64,000 bases of DNA from NCBI GenBank assembly GCA_930633525.1, contig CAKNFP010000003.1:83110-147109 (forward strand), read 5' to 3'. Under the pieces are notes generated by a model, which was not told the DNA's origin, did not search any database, and saw nothing but the letters and a program-made list of their open reading frames with translations. Below are positions 32,036 through 41,229 of the stretch, piece by piece (position 1 is the stretch's first letter; each line of letters starts with the position of its first letter). A program made the translations under genes and the position numbers. This DNA comes from Hyphomicrobiales bacterium. Lineage in GTDB: Bacteria > Pseudomonadota > Alphaproteobacteria > Rhizobiales > Beijerinckiaceae.

Positions 32036-32515
32036 ATGAGCACTGCGTTTGATCTATCTCCGCTGTATCGGTCGAGCGTCGGCTTCGACCGAATTCTTAA
32101 CAGTCTCGGAAATGCCGGTCGCTTCGCGACAATCGATGCTTGGCCGCCCTACGACATCGTCAAGACAGGTGACGACGATTATCGCATCGAGATGGCGGTG
32201 GCTGGATTCACCGAAGACGAGCTGACCGTCACGCAGGAGCAGAGCATGCTCATCGTTGCAGGGCAGAAGTCCGGCGACGATCAGAGCGGACGATATCTGC
32301 ACCGAGGCATTGCGGCTAGGTCTTTCCAACGCCGCTTCGAGCTGGCTGACCACGTGAAGGTCGCAGGCGCGAGCCTAGTCAACGGTCTGCTGACGATCAG
32401 CCTGCAGCGCGAAATCCCCGAGGAAATGAAGCCGCGCCGCATCGCGATCGCGACCACTGACGGGATGGCGAAGGGTAACCGCGATCAACCCGAACCTCAC
32501 AAACTAGCCGCCTAA
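32036..32515 (+). CDS. Small heat shock protein Hsp20, copy 1 (IbpA class)
   Basis: A 159-residue class A small heat shock protein: PPYDIVKTGDDDYRIEMAVA, GFTEDELTVTQEQSMLIVAG, RGIAARSFQRRFELADHVKV and NGLLTISLQREIPEEMKPR. The IxI-like tail is RRIAIAT. Start ATG 32036 follows AAAGGGAGAATGTGGCT; a GTG six bases upstream is possible. It prevents aggregation of unfolding proteins for later rescue by DnaK or a disaggregase. Confidence 0.93.
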   Translation: MSTAFDLSPLYRSSVGFDRILNSLGNAGRFATIDAWPPYDIVKTGDDDYRIEMAVAGFTEDELTVTQEQSMLIVAGQKSGDDQSGRYLHRGIAARSFQRRFELADHVKVAGASLVNGLLTISLQREIPEEMKPRRIAIATTDGMAKGNRDQPEPHKLAA

Positions 32516-32611
32516 AGCTTCTGCCAGAGGGGGTTTCTTCACGGCGCTGGACGGTACGTCCGGTGCCAACGGCAGAACTTTGCAAACCAGCTAAGAGAAA
32601 GGAGAACAATC

Positions 32612-33118
32612 ATGAGTGTCCGTGACCTTATTCCGTGGGGTCGGAATAACAATCAGGCCCCTTCTGTTTATCGCGACGAGGATCGCAATCCGTTCCTTTC
32701 GTTGCATCGCGAGGTGAACCGCCTGTTCGACGACGTGTTTCGGGGCTTCGACAGCCGGCTGCCCGCGTTTGGTTCGCTCTCGTCGTTCGCCGGCAGTTGG
32801 CCGAGCGTCGAAATCTCCGAAACTGACAAGGAGATCAAAGTGACGGCCGAAATCCCTGGCCTCGAGGAGAAGGACGTCGAGGTTCTGATCGATGACGGCG
32901 TGCTGACACTGAAAGGCGAGAAGCGTTCCGAGACCGAGGACAAGGAGAAGCAGTTCTCCGAACGCTTTTATGGACGTTTCGAGCGCCGCATCCCCCTGGG
33001 GGTTGAGGTCGAGGAGGACAAGATCGACGCGCGCTTCAAGAGCGGTGTGCTGAGCATCGTGCTCCCCAAGAGCGCCAAGGCCCAGTCGCAGGTGAAGCGT
33101 ATCGCGATCAAGAGCTAA
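32612..33118 (+). CDS. Small heat shock protein Hsp20, copy 2
   Basis: A 168-residue Hsp20 of the general bacterial class: MSVRDLIPWGRNNN, NPFLSLHREVNRLFDDVFRG, WPSVEISETDKEIKVTAEIP, GLEEKDVEVLIDDGVLTLKG and SGVLSIVLPKSAKAQ. AAGAGAAAGGAGAACAATC precedes ATG 32612. Clearly a relative of the copy at 44840 (both open with DLIPW). Second gene of an hsp20 pair. Confidence 0.94.
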   Translation: MSVRDLIPWGRNNNQAPSVYRDEDRNPFLSLHREVNRLFDDVFRGFDSRLPAFGSLSSFAGSWPSVEISETDKEIKVTAEIPGLEEKDVEVLIDDGVLTLKGEKRSETEDKEKQFSERFYGRFERRIPLGVEVEEDKIDARFKSGVLSIVLPKSAKAQSQVKRIAIKS

Positions 33119-33128
33119 CGTATATCGC

Positions 33129-33159
33129 GTCGGTGGCGGGCCAGCGGGCCGCCACCGAC
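33129..33159 (+). terminator. Terminator after hsp20 copy 2
   Basis: GTCGGTGGCGG (33129-33139) pairs with CCGCCACCGAC (33149-33159), an 11-bp perfect stem eleven bases after the stop codon. Confidence 0.7.
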
Positions 33160-33190
33160 GAGATCCTTCGCCAAATTGGGAGGGATAGCA

Positions 33191-33928
33191 ATGACGGAGA
33201 ATATCAGACACACCTTGAATACTGGATCGGTTGGACCGACGCGGTCACAGTTCTCTAACGACAACCGCGCGTCGCCACTATCGATGGGGCGCTCGTTGTT
33301 CCCCGAAGACGCGCTCGCGCACATCTACAAGCCGTCCCGCTCGGTGATGACGTCGGGTACGGCTCGCACTAAGGGCTGGAAGCTGCGCTTCGAGCCGCGG
33401 AGCGCGCCTTTCATCGAGCCCCTGATGGGCTGGACGGGCAGTGAGGATACACTGACTCAGGTCGAGCTCAGCTTTCCGACTCTGAAGTCAGCGGTTCATT
33501 ACGCGGAGCGGCAAGGCTTGTCCTATGTCATCGAGAGAGGGCGGCAGGCCCCCCGGCATACGAGCACACCAGGGGCGCACATAAACCATCCCTTCTCCGA
33601 CGCGACGCTGGCGAAGCTTGGGTTATCGCACCTGCAGCGAAAGTACGGACAGGCTATGGAGGACGCCGCGAATCGGAACGATCCTGCGGGTCCGGAAACA
33701 TGGGCGTCGCCGATGGATGTCTTGGCGGACGCGGCGCTGTCGCTAGAGGCCAAACGATCGATTCTAATGAACTGGGCTTACACCGAGTACTTGATCGATC
33801 TGGCGACGAACGAGGGCATGCCCGAGAACAATCGCCCGACGCGACTTGATGAGGTCGAACAGGCGCTGCTTGCGCTCGAATGTCGCGTCGCTGCGGACGA
33901 TGCCCGCTCGACACGAAAGGTCGCGTGA
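33191..33928 (+). CDS. NDUFS4-like (ETC complex I subunit) protein with helical C-terminal extension
   Basis: A 245-residue protein. Residues ~42-115 match the ETC complex I subunit (NDUFS4) domain: AHIYKPSRSVMTSGTARTKG, WKLRFEPRSAPFIEPLMGWT, and VELSFPTLKSAVHYAERQGL. The C-terminal half adds SPMDVLADAALSLEAKRSIL then LDEVEQALLALE, a helical module found in small stress-locus proteins. ATG 33191 follows GGGAGGGATAGCA. Role could be to stabilise complex I under stress; the fusion is unusual. Confidence 0.82.
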   Translation: MTENIRHTLNTGSVGPTRSQFSNDNRASPLSMGRSLFPEDALAHIYKPSRSVMTSGTARTKGWKLRFEPRSAPFIEPLMGWTGSEDTLTQVELSFPTLKSAVHYAERQGLSYVIERGRQAPRHTSTPGAHINHPFSDATLAKLGLSHLQRKYGQAMEDAANRNDPAGPETWASPMDVLADAALSLEAKRSILMNWAYTEYLIDLATNEGMPENNRPTRLDEVEQALLALECRVAADDARSTRKVA

Positions 33929-33937
33929 GGTGCGACC

Positions 33938-34246
33938 GTGGACCCATTCGTCGTCTTCGATTGCGAGAAGGTCCTGCGGAATCGCTTCGCGCTGACGGTC
34001 GTCGCGGCAGCGCGGAGCAGGGCGCTCAAGACGGGGAGCGCCCCTCGGCTCAAGCGGCCTACCACCGACATCCTCGACCTCGCCCTGCAAGAGATCGCCG
34101 CCGGCGTCTTCACGAGGGACGAGCTTGACCCGTGCCAGCTTGATCGCGACGCCGCGCGGTCGCTGCCGTCGCCGGCCCGCCACCAGCTCCCTGGCCACGC
34201 GGCGGGTGCCACTGCAGCGGTCTCTGGAAGCCAGAACTTTCATTGA
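33938..34246 (+). CDS. RNA polymerase omega-subunit-like protein
   Basis: A 102-residue protein. Residues ~5-63 resemble RpoZ: VVFDCEKVLRNRFALTVVAA, ARSRALKTGSAPRLKRPTTD, and LALQEIAAGVFTRDEL. The C-terminal third is unconserved. Start is GTG 33938, nine bases after the preceding stop. A plasmid-borne accessory omega subunit could modify host polymerase or ppGpp response; this is inference. It could be a degenerate paralogue. Confidence 0.72.
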   Translation: MDPFVVFDCEKVLRNRFALTVVAAARSRALKTGSAPRLKRPTTDILDLALQEIAAGVFTRDELDPCQLDRDAARSLPSPARHQLPGHAAGATAAVSGSQNFH

Positions 34247-34330
34247 TGATCGTCATCGCGGGAGCACTTTTCGGTGGGGCAATTAACGATCTGCGGATGA
34301 TGGATCCAACCGACAAGGAGGAAATAACCA

Positions 34331-34696
34331 ATGGTGAAATCGTTGTCGTCAAACGGCCGGCGGGCCCTCGATGTCGTTAGTCTCGTTGCCGGTCTCGGTC
34401 TTCTGCTGTCGCCCTGGTATCTCGGCTTCACCTCTGACGCCTATGCCGCCTGGAATGCCTGGATCATCGGCGCAGCAATCTCGGTAATCGCGGTTGTAGC
34501 CCTTCTTGCGTTCCACGAGGCCGAGGAGTGGATCAACGGGGTGGCTGGCCTGTGGGCACTCGTTGCACCGTGGGCCCTCGGGTTCTCGGCCCTAACGGGC
34601 GCCATGTGGGCCCACGTAATCGCCGGCGTCGTGGTGGCCTTGGCTTCGGGCGCCTGCATTTGGTTTGCCCACAACCGTATTTGGTCCGCTGTATGA
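34331..34696 (+). CDS. SPW-repeat membrane protein
   Basis: A 121-residue protein with four membrane helices and two SPW-type repeats: LLLSPWYLGFTSDAYAAWNA and ALVAPWALGFSALTGAMWAH. The second repeat has AP in place of SP. Family function is unknown. ATG 34331 follows CAAGGAGGAAATAACC; a strong terminator follows. Confidence 0.9.
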   Translation: MVKSLSSNGRRALDVVSLVAGLGLLLSPWYLGFTSDAYAAWNAWIIGAAISVIAVVALLAFHEAEEWINGVAGLWALVAPWALGFSALTGAMWAHVIAGVVVALASGACIWFAHNRIWSAV

Positions 34697-34705
34697 CGGA
34701 TTGCC

Positions 34706-34737
34706 AAGCTCGGCCCGGTTCATTCCGGGCCGAGCTT
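34706..34737 (+). terminator. Strong hairpin after SPW protein
   Basis: A perfect 13-bp stem AAGCTCGGCCCGG / CCGGGCCGAGCTT with a TTCATT loop, ten bases after the stop codon. Confidence 0.78.
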
Positions 34738-34803
34738 CAGGCGTCCCGTCTGACCGCAAGCGGAAAGGACGAACCCGATCGTAGAGCTATCATGGGGGTA
34801 TTC

Positions 34804-35170
34804 ATGAGCAAGAGAGTCACAGTCGTACATCGTTCGATCATTGTTCTCTGCACGATCTTCGTAGCCGCGGTGGGCATTCCTCCTAGCGCCTTTGGACAGG
34901 TCGTTCCCGGATTGGCAGGGCAACTTCCTACGCTCGCGCCGTTGCTAGAGCGCGTTACCCCGGCGGTGGTCGATATCTCCGTCATCTCGGAAACGCCGAC
35001 CGCCTCGGGCCGCGCGCGCTGGTCTGATGCGCGGAGATATGATTTTGGCGATCAATCGCACACCGGTGACATCGATCAATGATGTCCGTCGCTGGACCGC
35101 CGATCGGAAGAGCACCCTCGCCGTTGAACTTGTGCGCAACGGCGCGCGTATGCGTCTGATCATCAGGTAA
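34804..35170 (+). pseudogene. DegP/DegQ serine protease, internal deletion
   Basis: The 5' end gives a signal peptide (IVLCTIFVAAVGIPPSAFG) and LPTLAPLLERVTPAVVDISV, the start of a Do-type protease. At about 35011-35020 it jumps, with a frame change, to the end of a PDZ domain: ARAGLMRGDMILAINRTPVT then LAVELVRNGARMRLIIR and TAA at 35170. The His-Asp-Ser catalytic domain and most of both PDZ domains are missing. Directly upstream of ftsH, as degP/ftsH neighbours occur in stress loci. Confidence 0.85.
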
Positions 35171-35184
35171 TCGGAGCACACTGA

Positions 35185-37050
35185 ATGGAGATGGACAGGA
35201 AGACCCAGTTCAATATTTGGTACTGGATCGGCGCGTTCTTTTTACTGATGGCGTTTCAGTACCTTTACGCGAGCGCCACTCAAATTGCTCAAATTCCCTA
35301 CAGTCAATTCGAGACTTATGTTCGTGATGGCAGGATCGCAGAGGTGGCAGTATCGGACCGGTTTATCCAAGGGCGTTTCAAGGAGCCCGTCGAGGGCCGG
35401 TCCTTCTTCATCACGACGCGCGTCGAGCCCGACCTTGCCCGCGAGCTTCAGCAGCACGGTACCGTCGTCAGCGGCCAGATCGAGAGCACGTTCCTGCGAG
35501 ACCTCCTGTCCTGGGTTGTCCCGGTCGTAATCTTCCTTGGCATCTGGATGTTCATGCTCAAACGGGTGGGTGGCGGCATCGGCGGGGGGCTGATGCAGAT
35601 CGGCAAGTCCAGAGCAAAAATCTATGTCGAGAAGGACACCGGCGTCACCTTCGAGGACGTCGCCGGCGTCGATGAGGCCAAAGATGAACTCAAGGAGATC
35701 ATTGACTTCCTAAGAGATCCCCGCGGGTACGGCCGGCTTGGCGGACGCATGCCGAAGGGCGTGCTGCTCGTCGGTCCGCCTGGAACGGGTAAAACGCTGC
35801 TCGCTAAGGCGGTGGCCGGCGAGGCCGGCGTGCCCTTCTTCTCCATCTCAGGTTCTGAGTTCGTCGAGATGTTCGTCGGCGTAGGCGCAGCGCGGGTTCG
35901 CGATCTGTTCGAGCAGGCGCGTGCCAAGGCGCCTGCGATCATCTTTATCGATGAACTCGACGCGCTCGGCCGCGCGCGGGGCCTCGGACCTCTTGTGGGT
36001 GGCCACGACGAGAAAGAACAGACGCTTAACCAGTTGCTGGTCGAGCTCGACGGTTTCGACTCCTCGACTGGTCTCGTTCTTTTAGCAGCGACGAACCGCC
36101 CGGAAATCCTTGACCCAGCCCTGCTGCGCGCCGGCCGCTTCGACCGTCAGGTCTTGGTCGACCGGCCCGACAAATCCGGCCGTATCCAGATCCTGAACGT
36201 GCACCTGAAGAAAGCCAAGCTCGCGTCCGACGTTGACGCGGATAAGATCGCCGCACTCTCGCCCGGTTTCACCGGAGCCGATCTGGCCAACCTCGTAAAT
36301 GAGGCGACGCTGCTGGCAACCCGGCGCAAAGCCGATGCAGTGAGCATGGAAGACTTCAACAACGCCGTCGAACGCATTGTTGCAGGGTTGGAGAAGCGCA
36401 ACCGGCTGCTCAACCCGAGAGAACGCGAGATCGTCGCCTATCATGAGACAGGCCACGCGCTGGTCGCCATGGCGCTGCCTGGGGTCGATCCGGTGCACAA
36501 GGTCTCAATAATCCCACGTGGGGTGGGCGCCCTTGGGTACACGATACAGCGCCCGACCGAGGATCGCTTCTTGATGACCCGCGAAGAGTTGGAGAACAAG
36601 ATGGCGGTACTGCTTGGCGGAAGGGCTGCCGAGCACATCATCTACGGCCACCTTTCAACGGGCGCCGCCGACGATCTAGCTAAGGTCACTGATATCGCGC
36701 GCGCCATCGTCACGCGATATGGCATGACCGAAAGGCTCGGCCACGTGGCCCTTGAAAGGGACCGCCGTTCATTTATTGGAACCGATCAGCCCTACTACGG
36801 ACCGGAGGAACGCTCCTATTCTGAAAAGACGGCCGCCGAAATTGACGAAGAGGTGAAGCGCATCGTGGAAGAAGCCTTCGCAAGGACCGTCAGCCTGTTG
36901 CAGCAGCGACGCGAGTCATTGGACCGGGTGGCCCGGACGCTGCTCGAAAAAGAGACTCTCGAAGAAAGCGAACTCACCGAGCTAGCGGGACAGACGTCCC
37001 CTAGAGAAGGCACTCAAGTACGCACAGTTGGAAGCGTACGCGAAAAGTGA
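35185..37050 (+). CDS. ftsH: FtsH AAA+ membrane metalloprotease
   Basis: A 621-residue FtsH. Two N-terminal membrane helices (~11-30 and ~107-125), Walker A GPPGTGKT at 197-204, Walker [35 protein letters not shown], and zinc site HETGH at 420-424. It degrades unfolded membrane proteins and short-lived regulators. Somewhat shorter at the C-terminus than chromosomal FtsH. ATG 35185 lies 14 bases after the degP remnant. A second, mobile FtsH is a hallmark of TLQ/LHR islands. Confidence 0.96.
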   Translation: MEMDRKTQFNIWYWIGAFFLLMAFQYLYASATQIAQIPYSQFETYVRDGRIAEVAVSDRFIQGRFKEPVEGRSFFITTRVEPDLARELQQHGTVVSGQIESTFLRDLLSWVVPVVIFLGIWMFMLKRVGGGIGGGLMQIGKSRAKIYVEKDTGVTFEDVAGVDEAKDELKEIIDFLRDPRGYGRLGGRMPKGVLLVGPPGTGKTLLAKAVAGEAGVPFFSISGSEFVEMFVGVGAARVRDLFEQARAKAPAIIFIDELDALGRARGLGPLVGGHDEKEQTLNQLLVELDGFDSSTGLVLLAATNRPEILDPALLRAGRFDRQVLVDRPDKSGRIQILNVHLKKAKLASDVDADKIAALSPGFTGADLANLVNEATLLATRRKADAVSMEDFNNAVERIVAGLEKRNRLLNPREREIVAYHETGHALVAMALPGVDPVHKVSIIPRGVGALGYTIQRPTEDRFLMTREELENKMAVLLGGRAAEHIIYGHLSTGAADDLAKVTDIARAIVTRYGMTERLGHVALERDRRSFIGTDQPYYGPEERSYSEKTAAEIDEEVKRIVEEAFARTVSLLQQRRESLDRVARTLLEKETLEESELTELAGQTSPREGTQVRTVGSVREK

Positions 37051-37470
37051 GAAGGACCGCGCAGCAAGGACGGCAAGATCATGCGTGACGGAGGTTGCGT
37101 CATAGGGTCGGTTCCGTATCGGTCTATTAAATGGAGGACTTTGTCGATGACCTCAGGCCTCCATGGCTTCTCAATGGCGCCCAAGGCGCACGCAGAATCC
37201 CCCGGGATGGCCTCCGGATTAGCGGTCACAAAAACCACAGGCTTTTTCGTCTCCCTAACAACCGCCGATGAGATACTCGTCCCCCAAGGCCCGTCACGAA
37301 GATTGACATCAACGAACGCCAAGTCGGGCGAAGTTTGCAGCGCCGCTACGAGTGCCTCGGTTGCGTCTGCGCCGTTCCTACAACCTCGTGCCCGCGTCGC
37401 TCGAGCACGCTCTTCAGATCCAACGCGAGAAGCCAGTCGTCTTCAACAACCAGGATGCGCAACGGTTTCA
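37014..37470 (-). pseudogene. Receiver-domain response regulator, frameshifted
   Basis: From ATG 37470 the frame reads MKPLRILVVEDDWLLALDLK then ERRGHEVVGTA and stops early. In the next frame NGADATEALVAALQTSPDLAF continues into VDVNLRDGPWG (phospho-acceptor Asp), VVFVTANPEA and AIEKPWRPEV (conserved Lys). One missing or extra base near 37355-37375 explains both. All receiver residues survive otherwise; there is no output domain. The end overlaps the 3' end of ftsH. A sequencing error is possible. Confidence 0.75.
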
Positions 37471-37720
37471 TTGCACGTCCTCCACTCGGCACTGTCATGG
37501 GTCTAAATCACCGACATAGTGGTCCTTGCCATTCCGGCTATTTAACGGCCGTCATTTCTACTTGGTTCCCCCCGTCGAAGAGACGCGGACGCTTTCGCGA
37601 TGCGTCGACGCCCGCCCGCAGGGGGCAAGGTGGGTCGCAAGGGACACCTGACGAGGCAAGCCACGGCGTGAGCACCTATGCGAGCGATTGCGACGCTTCA
37701 TGCGCGGAGAGCGATTTCTG

Positions 37721-38032
37721 ATGGCTGGTCACCCGGGAGATGGTCCCACGCCACGTGTTCTTCGGTTGTTCATAGCCGACGGAACCCCGGGTGGGCGAAG
37801 GGCGCAGATCAGTCGAAATCGCCTCGCAGCTGCGCTCGACGAGCACAAGTGCCGCATCGAAGTCATCGACGTTCTAACGAGCCCAGAAACGGCGGAGAGT
37901 GCTGGGGTTCTCGCAACCCCGACGCTTTCGGATGACTCAGCAACACCGCCTCGTCGAATTATTGGTGACTTCAGTAACGTCGACCAGATCATCGCGTTCT
38001 TTGGGTGCCCAAGAAAGGAAAAACACCGATGA
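37721..38032 (+). CDS. KaiB-like protein
   Basis: A 103-residue thioredoxin-like KaiB-fold protein: LRLFIADGTPGGRRAQISRN, LDEHKCRIEVIDVLTSPETA, GVLATPTLSDDS and PPRRIIGDFSNVDQIIAFFG. Non-cyanobacterial KaiB proteins often act with histidine kinases in stress signalling. ATG 37721 behind GCGGAGAGCGATTTCTG is preferred to ATG 37700. The histidine kinase gene follows 73 bp downstream. Confidence 0.85.
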   Translation: MAGHPGDGPTPRVLRLFIADGTPGGRRAQISRNRLAAALDEHKCRIEVIDVLTSPETAESAGVLATPTLSDDSATPPRRIIGDFSNVDQIIAFFGCPRKEKHR

Positions 38033-38105
38033 CATCCCGCTCGCGTGAGGGAGAGACCTTCGGCGACGCCGCGGGTGGCGTGTTCGATCACGCTGCTCAT
38101 TCAAT

Positions 38106-39224
38106 ATGACGAACAATCTCACGCGCACCGGATCGGCAGGCGAACGCCTGGAGATCGATGACGGCGACAGCCACTTTGGCCTCGCGCCCTCCTCGATTCG
38201 TCTGCTCGTGGAGAACACGGCTGACGGAATACTGCTCGTCGATCCCGACGGAGCCGTGCTCTATGCCAATGCGGCAGCGGCCAGGATTTTCGGCCGACGC
38301 AGGCGCGATCTTCTTGACGTGTCGCTCGGCCGTCCCATCGTTGAAGGAGAAGCGACCGAGATCACAGTTAGGCGCCCCAACCTGAGTCCGGCTGCGGTGG
38401 AGCTCAGAGTTGTGGAGGTGGAATGGAATGGCGAGCATGCCCTGCTCGCCAATCTGAGGGACGTGTCCTTGCAACGCGCCAATGAACAAAGACTGCGCGA
38501 ACTTCAAAAACTGGAGGCTCTCGGTAAACTTGCGGCTAGCATAGCTCACGACTTCAGGAACCTGATCATGGTCGTCCAGGCTGGACTTCGGCTGATCGGC
38601 TCAAAGATACGAGAGGGCGGCCCACCTGAAGATGTGGCGATACTCATTCAAGAGATTATGCAGCGCACGCACAACGCCGAGGCGCTCACCGGGCAGCTGC
38701 TGACGTTCTCGCGAAAGCAAGTCCTCTCACCAAAGCTCGTCGACATCAACGAGCGAATCTTGTCGATGGCATCCATCCTCGGACCAACCCTCGGCAGGGG
38801 GATATCAATTCGGACGGAGCTGGACGACAATGTCGGAACCCTAGAAATTGACTCGGACCAGCTCGACGTCGCCTTGCTTAATCTTGCTGTCAACGCGCGA
38901 GATGCGATGGACGGACGCGGCACGCTCTCGATTGCAACTGGCGTTGTGGCCGGCGGAGCCGCCAGCAGTTCACATCTGATCCGCATCACCGTCACGGATA
39001 CAGGCGTTGGCATGGACGCCCAAACTAAGGCGAGGGCCTTCGAGCCGTTCTTTACAACGAAGGGCGACGGAAAAGGCACGGGGCTCGGACTCAGCCAAGT
39101 GTACGGGTTTGTCGCGCAATCCGGCGGGCAGGTCCGCATTGACAGTGAGCCCGGGGCTGGCACCCGCGTCAATTTGCTCCTGCCGAGGAACCCGCCAGAC
39201 CCTGACCCGCCTGCGGGCGAGTGA
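38106..39224 (+). CDS. PAS-domain sensor histidine kinase
   Basis: A 372-residue soluble kinase. PAS domain ~30-125 (RLLVENTADGILLVDPDGAV); HisKA with phospho-His 148 in LAASIAHDFRNLIMV; HATPase with NLAVNARDAMDG (N box), VTDTGVGMD (G1) and GKGTGLGLSQVYGF (G2). No membrane segment, so the signal is cytoplasmic. With KaiB-like and receiver neighbours it forms a plausible two-component module, but the receiver gene is frameshifted. Confidence 0.92.
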   Translation: MTNNLTRTGSAGERLEIDDGDSHFGLAPSSIRLLVENTADGILLVDPDGAVLYANAAAARIFGRRRRDLLDVSLGRPIVEGEATEITVRRPNLSPAAVELRVVEVEWNGEHALLANLRDVSLQRANEQRLRELQKLEALGKLAASIAHDFRNLIMVVQAGLRLIGSKIREGGPPEDVAILIQEIMQRTHNAEALTGQLLTFSRKQVLSPKLVDINERILSMASILGPTLGRGISIRTELDDNVGTLEIDSDQLDVALLNLAVNARDAMDGRGTLSIATGVVAGGAASSSHLIRITVTDTGVGMDAQTKARAFEPFFTTKGDGKGTGLGLSQVYGFVAQSGGQVRIDSEPGAGTRVNLLLPRNPPDPDPPAGE

Positions 39225-39386
39225 GAGGGAATGGTTGATGGCGCCGGCACCCGCCAAATATCGTGACTCACGAGGGCTGAGATCAATGCGGAAGCCGCGA
39301 GCGGGCGATAACGCTGTCGATCGTCAGTGCAAGTCTCGTGCGAGAATGCTTATCTTTTTCGTTGCCAACCGACCCCGACCGGAACC

Positions 39387-41201
39387 ATGCCGCAGCACCA
39401 AACAGAACTTATCACAATGCTGGCGCTCGGAGTCGTGCTTGCCTTCGGCTTCGGACTGGCCGCGCGATTCTTGCGCCTGCCGGCTCTGATCGGCTATTTG
39501 CTTGCCGGAATCGCGATTGGTCCGAATACACCCGGCATTGTGGGCAATGTCGAGTTGGCGCGCCAGATGTCGGAACTGGGCGTCATCCTGCTGATGTTCG
39601 GCGTGGGGCTGCATTTCTCCCTGAACGATCTTCTCGTCGTGCGTCGGATCGCTGTGCCAGGCGCGATGATCCAGATCTTGACCGCAACTCTCATTGGAAC
39701 CCTCGTATCGAGGGCATGGGGCTGGAATTGGAGTGCGGGCCTGGTGTTTGGCCTTGCCCTTTCAGTGGCAAGCACGGTGGTTCTGCTACGTGCGCTGGAT
39801 GAAGTAAGTCTGCTGGACTCCCCCAATGGCAGGATCGCCGTCGGTTGGCTGGTCGTCGAGGACATCGCCATGGTGTTGGCCTTGGTAGTGCTCCCCTCGT
39901 TCGCGGCACCGGTCGGCGCGGACGCCCCGGCGGCGCCTATCGGCGCCGGGACGGCAGGTGTTGGGCTCGCGCTTGGACTCACGCTGATCAAGGTCAGCGC
40001 CTTCGTTGCGGTCGTGTTGGTCTTCGGGCGGCGTGCCGTGCCGTGGCTGCTCAGGCAGGCAGCGCGCTCAGGATCGAGGGAACTCTTTACGCTGGCGGTG
40101 CTGGCGATAGCACTGGGCATCGCTTACGGGTCGGCGGCGCTGTTCGGCGTCTCCTTTGCACTTGGCGCATTCTTTGCGGGGGTGGTGCTCAGCGAGTCCG
40201 AGCTCAGTCACCGGGCCGCTACCGAGTCGCTGCCGCTTCAGGATGCGTTCGCGGTGCTATTCTTTGTTTCGGTCGGGATGCTCTTTGACCCCTCAATCCT
40301 TGTGAATGATACGCTGTCGGTGATCGCAGTCGTCCTAGTGATTGTGCTCGGCAAGGCTCTTACCGCTACGGGGATCGTGCTCGCACTCGGCTATCCAATG
40401 TCGACCGCTTTGGTCGTATCCGCGGCGTTAGCCCAGATTGGGGAATTTTCTTTTATTCTCGCCGATTTCGGGGTGTCCCTGGGGCTTATGCCGATGGAGG
40501 GCCGTGATCTGATCCTCGCCGGAGCGTTGCTCTCGATCACTCTCAATCCATTTGCGTTTGCGGCTGCTAAGCTCATGGCGCCTTTGCTAACCGCATCCAC
40601 GCCGGGAGGTGGCGAGGGTCGTCACTTCGATCCCTTGTTGGGTCTGCATGTGGAAGATCGTCCCACGGCGCAGGCGGACCACGTTATTGTCGTGGGGGCC
40701 GGCCGAGTCGGACGCACGATCGTCGCGGCGCTGCGCAAGGCAGGAACTCCGTATGTTATAATTGAGCGAGATCGGCGACGTGCCGAAAAGGCTCGTGAGG
40801 AGGGCGCAGCGGTGAAGCACGGCGATGCTGCGGCCCCGGGCGTCCTTGAGGATGCGGGTGCGGAGCGTGCGCGACTTATCGTCATTGCCGTTCCAGATGG
40901 CTACGAAGCGCGGCGCGTGCTCGAGCGCGCTCGTGAGATAGATGCGCTCGCCGAAGTTCTCGTGCGCGCTCACGGCGATGCTGACCGCACGTATCTTCAA
41001 GAACGCGGTGCGACCCGGGCAATCTCAGCCGAATACAACGTAGGCCCGGCAATGGCAGAGGCAACCCTCAGCGGCTTGGGCGTCGCTCCGGCGGCAACCT
41101 CAACTACCGTCGACCAACTACAGGAGGCGGAAAGCTCAAATGTTGAAGACTCCGGTACGGATATGCACGGCGCCCCTGAGCTGCGTCCTCATCCAGAATA
41201 G
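39387..41201 (+). CDS. CPA2 cation:proton antiporter, YbaL/KefB type
   Basis: A 604-residue transporter: about twelve membrane helices (LGVVLAFGFGLAARFLRLPA, IGYLLAGIAIGPNTPGIVG, LSVASTVVLLRALDE) followed by a cytosolic RCK/TrkA-N domain with the Rossmann motif VIVVGAGRVGRTIV. It probably exchanges K+ for H+ under electrophile or acid stress. ATG 39387 (MPQHQTELITM) is preferred. KefB-type antiporters are standard in transmissible stress-tolerance loci. Confidence 0.92.
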   Translation: MPQHQTELITMLALGVVLAFGFGLAARFLRLPALIGYLLAGIAIGPNTPGIVGNVELARQMSELGVILLMFGVGLHFSLNDLLVVRRIAVPGAMIQILTATLIGTLVSRAWGWNWSAGLVFGLALSVASTVVLLRALDEVSLLDSPNGRIAVGWLVVEDIAMVLALVVLPSFAAPVGADAPAAPIGAGTAGVGLALGLTLIKVSAFVAVVLVFGRRAVPWLLRQAARSGSRELFTLAVLAIALGIAYGSAALFGVSFALGAFFAGVVLSESELSHRAATESLPLQDAFAVLFFVSVGMLFDPSILVNDTLSVIAVVLVIVLGKALTATGIVLALGYPMSTALVVSAALAQIGEFSFILADFGVSLGLMPMEGRDLILAGALLSITLNPFAFAAAKLMAPLLTASTPGGGEGRHFDPLLGLHVEDRPTAQADHVIVVGAGRVGRTIVAALRKAGTPYVIIERDRRRAEKAREEGAAVKHGDAAAPGVLEDAGAERARLIVIAVPDGYEARRVLERAREIDALAEVLVRAHGDADRTYLQERGATRAISAEYNVGPAMAEATLSGLGVAPAATSTTVDQLQEAESSNVEDSGTDMHGAPELRPHPE

Positions 41202-41229
41202 AGAAGAGAGGTCCTGTGCTTGAGACTCC

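Noticed and set aside
36026..36498. Antisense frames within ftsH
   Set aside because: Shadow frames of a strongly conserved gene.
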